Origin: Naegleria lovaniensis
Taxonomy: Eukaryota > Heterolobosea > Eutetramitea > Acrasida > Naegleriidae
DNA length: 64,000 bases
Assembly: GCF_003324165.1 (NCBI RefSeq)
Contig: NW_025407832.1
Location: 661,268 to 725,267 of the forward strand
Direction: 5' to 3'
Part shown: positions 62,348-64,000 of the stretch, piece by piece
How the letters are laid out: every line of letters starts with the position of its first letter
How positions within the stretch are numbered: the stretch's first letter is position 1
The notes under the pieces: model-generated
Databases searched by the model: none
What the model saw: the letters and a program-made list of their open reading frames with translations, nothing else
What the model was told of the DNA's origin: nothing
Made by a program: the position numbers and the translations under genes

Positions 62348-62978
62348 AGAAACAGAAACTGACTTGTGAGGAAGTGCACGTTTCTCTCCAGAGGCTTTTT
62401 TCATGATGATCTTTGATTTCTAGGTTACATACTATATATCAACAATTAGGTATTGATGTTATCTAGATGTCTGTTTTTAAAATTTTAATATTTGTGAAGT
62501 AGTTGTTGAGATATTAAGGATCAAAATGAGCTTTCCCGGTCAGATCACGTCAAATGTCCCTCTTGACCAAAATATATAAAATAACGATTCCATTTCTTGG
62601 ACAGATATTAGGTTTTAATCTATAGAATATTGAGAGAGTTGAATTTTTGGTAGCTACTAAGTAGTTATTGAATTACACTTTAATACTTCTCACCAGTCCG
62701 AGAGTTGTTATAACAAATTACCCATTACGATTTAAGGATTACTTTTTTCACGTATTGATAGAGCCTGACCCCTAGAACGTAATCCACATCTCTGTTGAGG
62801 AAACTATGAAGTAAGTTTTTATCATGGTCGAGTTAAATCAGGACAGACGATTTTGAGGGCTAAGGCTTCTTCAAAACAAAAAAATAAAAAAATGCTCAAA
62901 ATGAATCGGAAGAAGAAATAATCGGATACGACTCTTCTGTTTCTTTGGAGATTGACTGATTCAGCCAGTGATTTCTAT
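62348..62978. other. AT-rich spacer, no gene seen
   Basis: About 630 bases. Less G/T-skewed than its neighbours. A short GTAGTTGTTGAGATATT segment resembles part of repeat A. No frame or RNA gene is supported. Confidence 0.5.
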
Positions 62979-64000
62979 GTTGTATAATACATTGTGTAGA
63001 GTATTTCTATGACAATTGATGATGGATGTGATCATTATTGGTGGAGTATCATGATGAATGTTGTGGTGGTGTGATACCATGTCCTTCCGAGAGTGAGTTT
63101 GTCATGAACAATACACATCAACATGTTCATCATGATGAGTATGACACATCCATGTTGGTTTCACTCACTGATTCATCAATTTGTGGAAGTGGTGTTTCAC
63201 TCTTTCAGTTCTTTTTTCTTTTTCACATGATATTACGATATTGAGCAATTACAAGAATATCACAGTGATTTTTTATGATTGTGCACACTAGGATACTGTT
63301 ATTTTGAAATTTGTGGAATTTATCTATATGAGTTGATTTTGTTATGAGGCACATGAGCTGTGTTGAAAATGATTATTAATTAATTTTTGAAGAGTTGTCA
63401 GGAGAGTGATGTAGATAGTTTTTTATGGTAGATGAGATGGTGTACAACACATTGATATTAATTGTTGTATTTGTTTATGTCTAGAATGTATTGTTGTTGA
63501 GCACCTGAGAAGATTTCGTCATGAAGTGCATTACAATGTGAGACATGGTTCTTTCCTTGAGTTGTAGCAATCATTCATGTGTTGATCTTGTTCTATTGTG
63601 TTATTATTGATGTTGTGGAGTGTTGTGATTCATTGTGTGATGGAAGAATTCACTCATGTCACATTTGACACTTTTTCATGGATAGCCTGTGCTGATTCAT
63701 GATGGCTACATTGAAAATAAAGAATTAATTCAGCGATTTTCATGATCAGTGCATGTGAAATGTATGGTGTATGTGGTTGATATGCGTCAATGTTCATGTC
63801 ATCTTGATTTTGAATTTTGTCTGGATTTACTGACCCTATACTTCCGCATTTAGAATTTATCCAAAAAAATGTTGTTGTGACTGATAAGTATTGTTTGGTG
63901 TTGTGATGACAGAATCATGATTGAAATCATTTGTAGTGATCGTCGATGTGTCCTTCAACCGTATTGGATACGTCTACCATGTTCGTTGTTATCACCAAAC
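62979..64000 (+). repeat. Repeat D, copy 2, running into the window end
   Basis: Counterpart of 59895-60918 and cut by or ending at the window edge. Spacing between copies is about 3.1 kb. Confidence 0.9.

Noticed and set aside
1-64000. CRISPR arrays, operons, bacterial promoters
   Set aside because: Eukaryotic nuclear DNA; no regularly spaced repeats of that type were seen.

Overview
The window reads as nuclear DNA of a free-living amoeboflagellate, most likely Naegleria (Heterolobosea); the species is not decided. The basis is AT-rich, tightly packed genes on both strands, mostly single-exon or with a few short GT-AG introns, poly-Ser/Thr/Gln/Asn low-complexity tracts, A-rich sequence before start codons, and a gene set that is clearly eukaryotic (AP-2 alpha, CHMP1, complex I NDUFA9, WDR5, legumain, SYS1, PPR, PUM3). 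Genus is inference, not a database result.

Region 1-53.6 kb is ordinary gene-dense sequence. It opens with three GT32/OCH1-like glycosyltransferases (one cut by the window edge) around an F-box/WD40 gene, followed by SYS1, legumain and WDR5 on the minus strand. Next come an S/T-P-rich protein with a KEN box, an ENPP-like phosphodiesterase, a prolyl-4-hydroxylase-like oxygenase, a CSPG-repeat surface protein, a PPR protein, an F-box protein fused to a Rab-like remnant, CHMP1 and a DUF457-like membrane protein. A 1901-aa FANCA-like candidate follows, then a mitochondrial-type membrane protein, a PIMT-like methyltransferase, AP-2 alpha, a possible flagellar microtubule protein, NDUFA9, a nuclear charged protein, PUM3, a 29-residue repeat protein, and a divergent pair of a GTPase-coiled-coil-SAM protein with an unknown partner.

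Reading splice signals by eye joined several fragments into single genes. These are F-box + FBXL4-like domain + WD40 + CaaX (intron 1979-2123), SYS1 (6494-6617), legumain (two introns plus a one-base frame break), ENPP (two introns), F-box/Rab-like (two introns), the DUF457-like gene (24305-24474), AP-2 alpha with a 46-base first exon (intron 39080-39372), and the partner of the GTPase (50504-50568). In each join the codon phase is preserved.

From about 53.9 kb to the end the character changes. No convincing intact gene is seen. There is the 3' part of a response-regulator receiver domain, degraded coding remnants, and long direct repeats (about 0.1-1.0 kb) in mosaic order, in DNA that looks G/T-rich on the + strand. 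This looks like a repeat-built accessory or subtelomere-like block.
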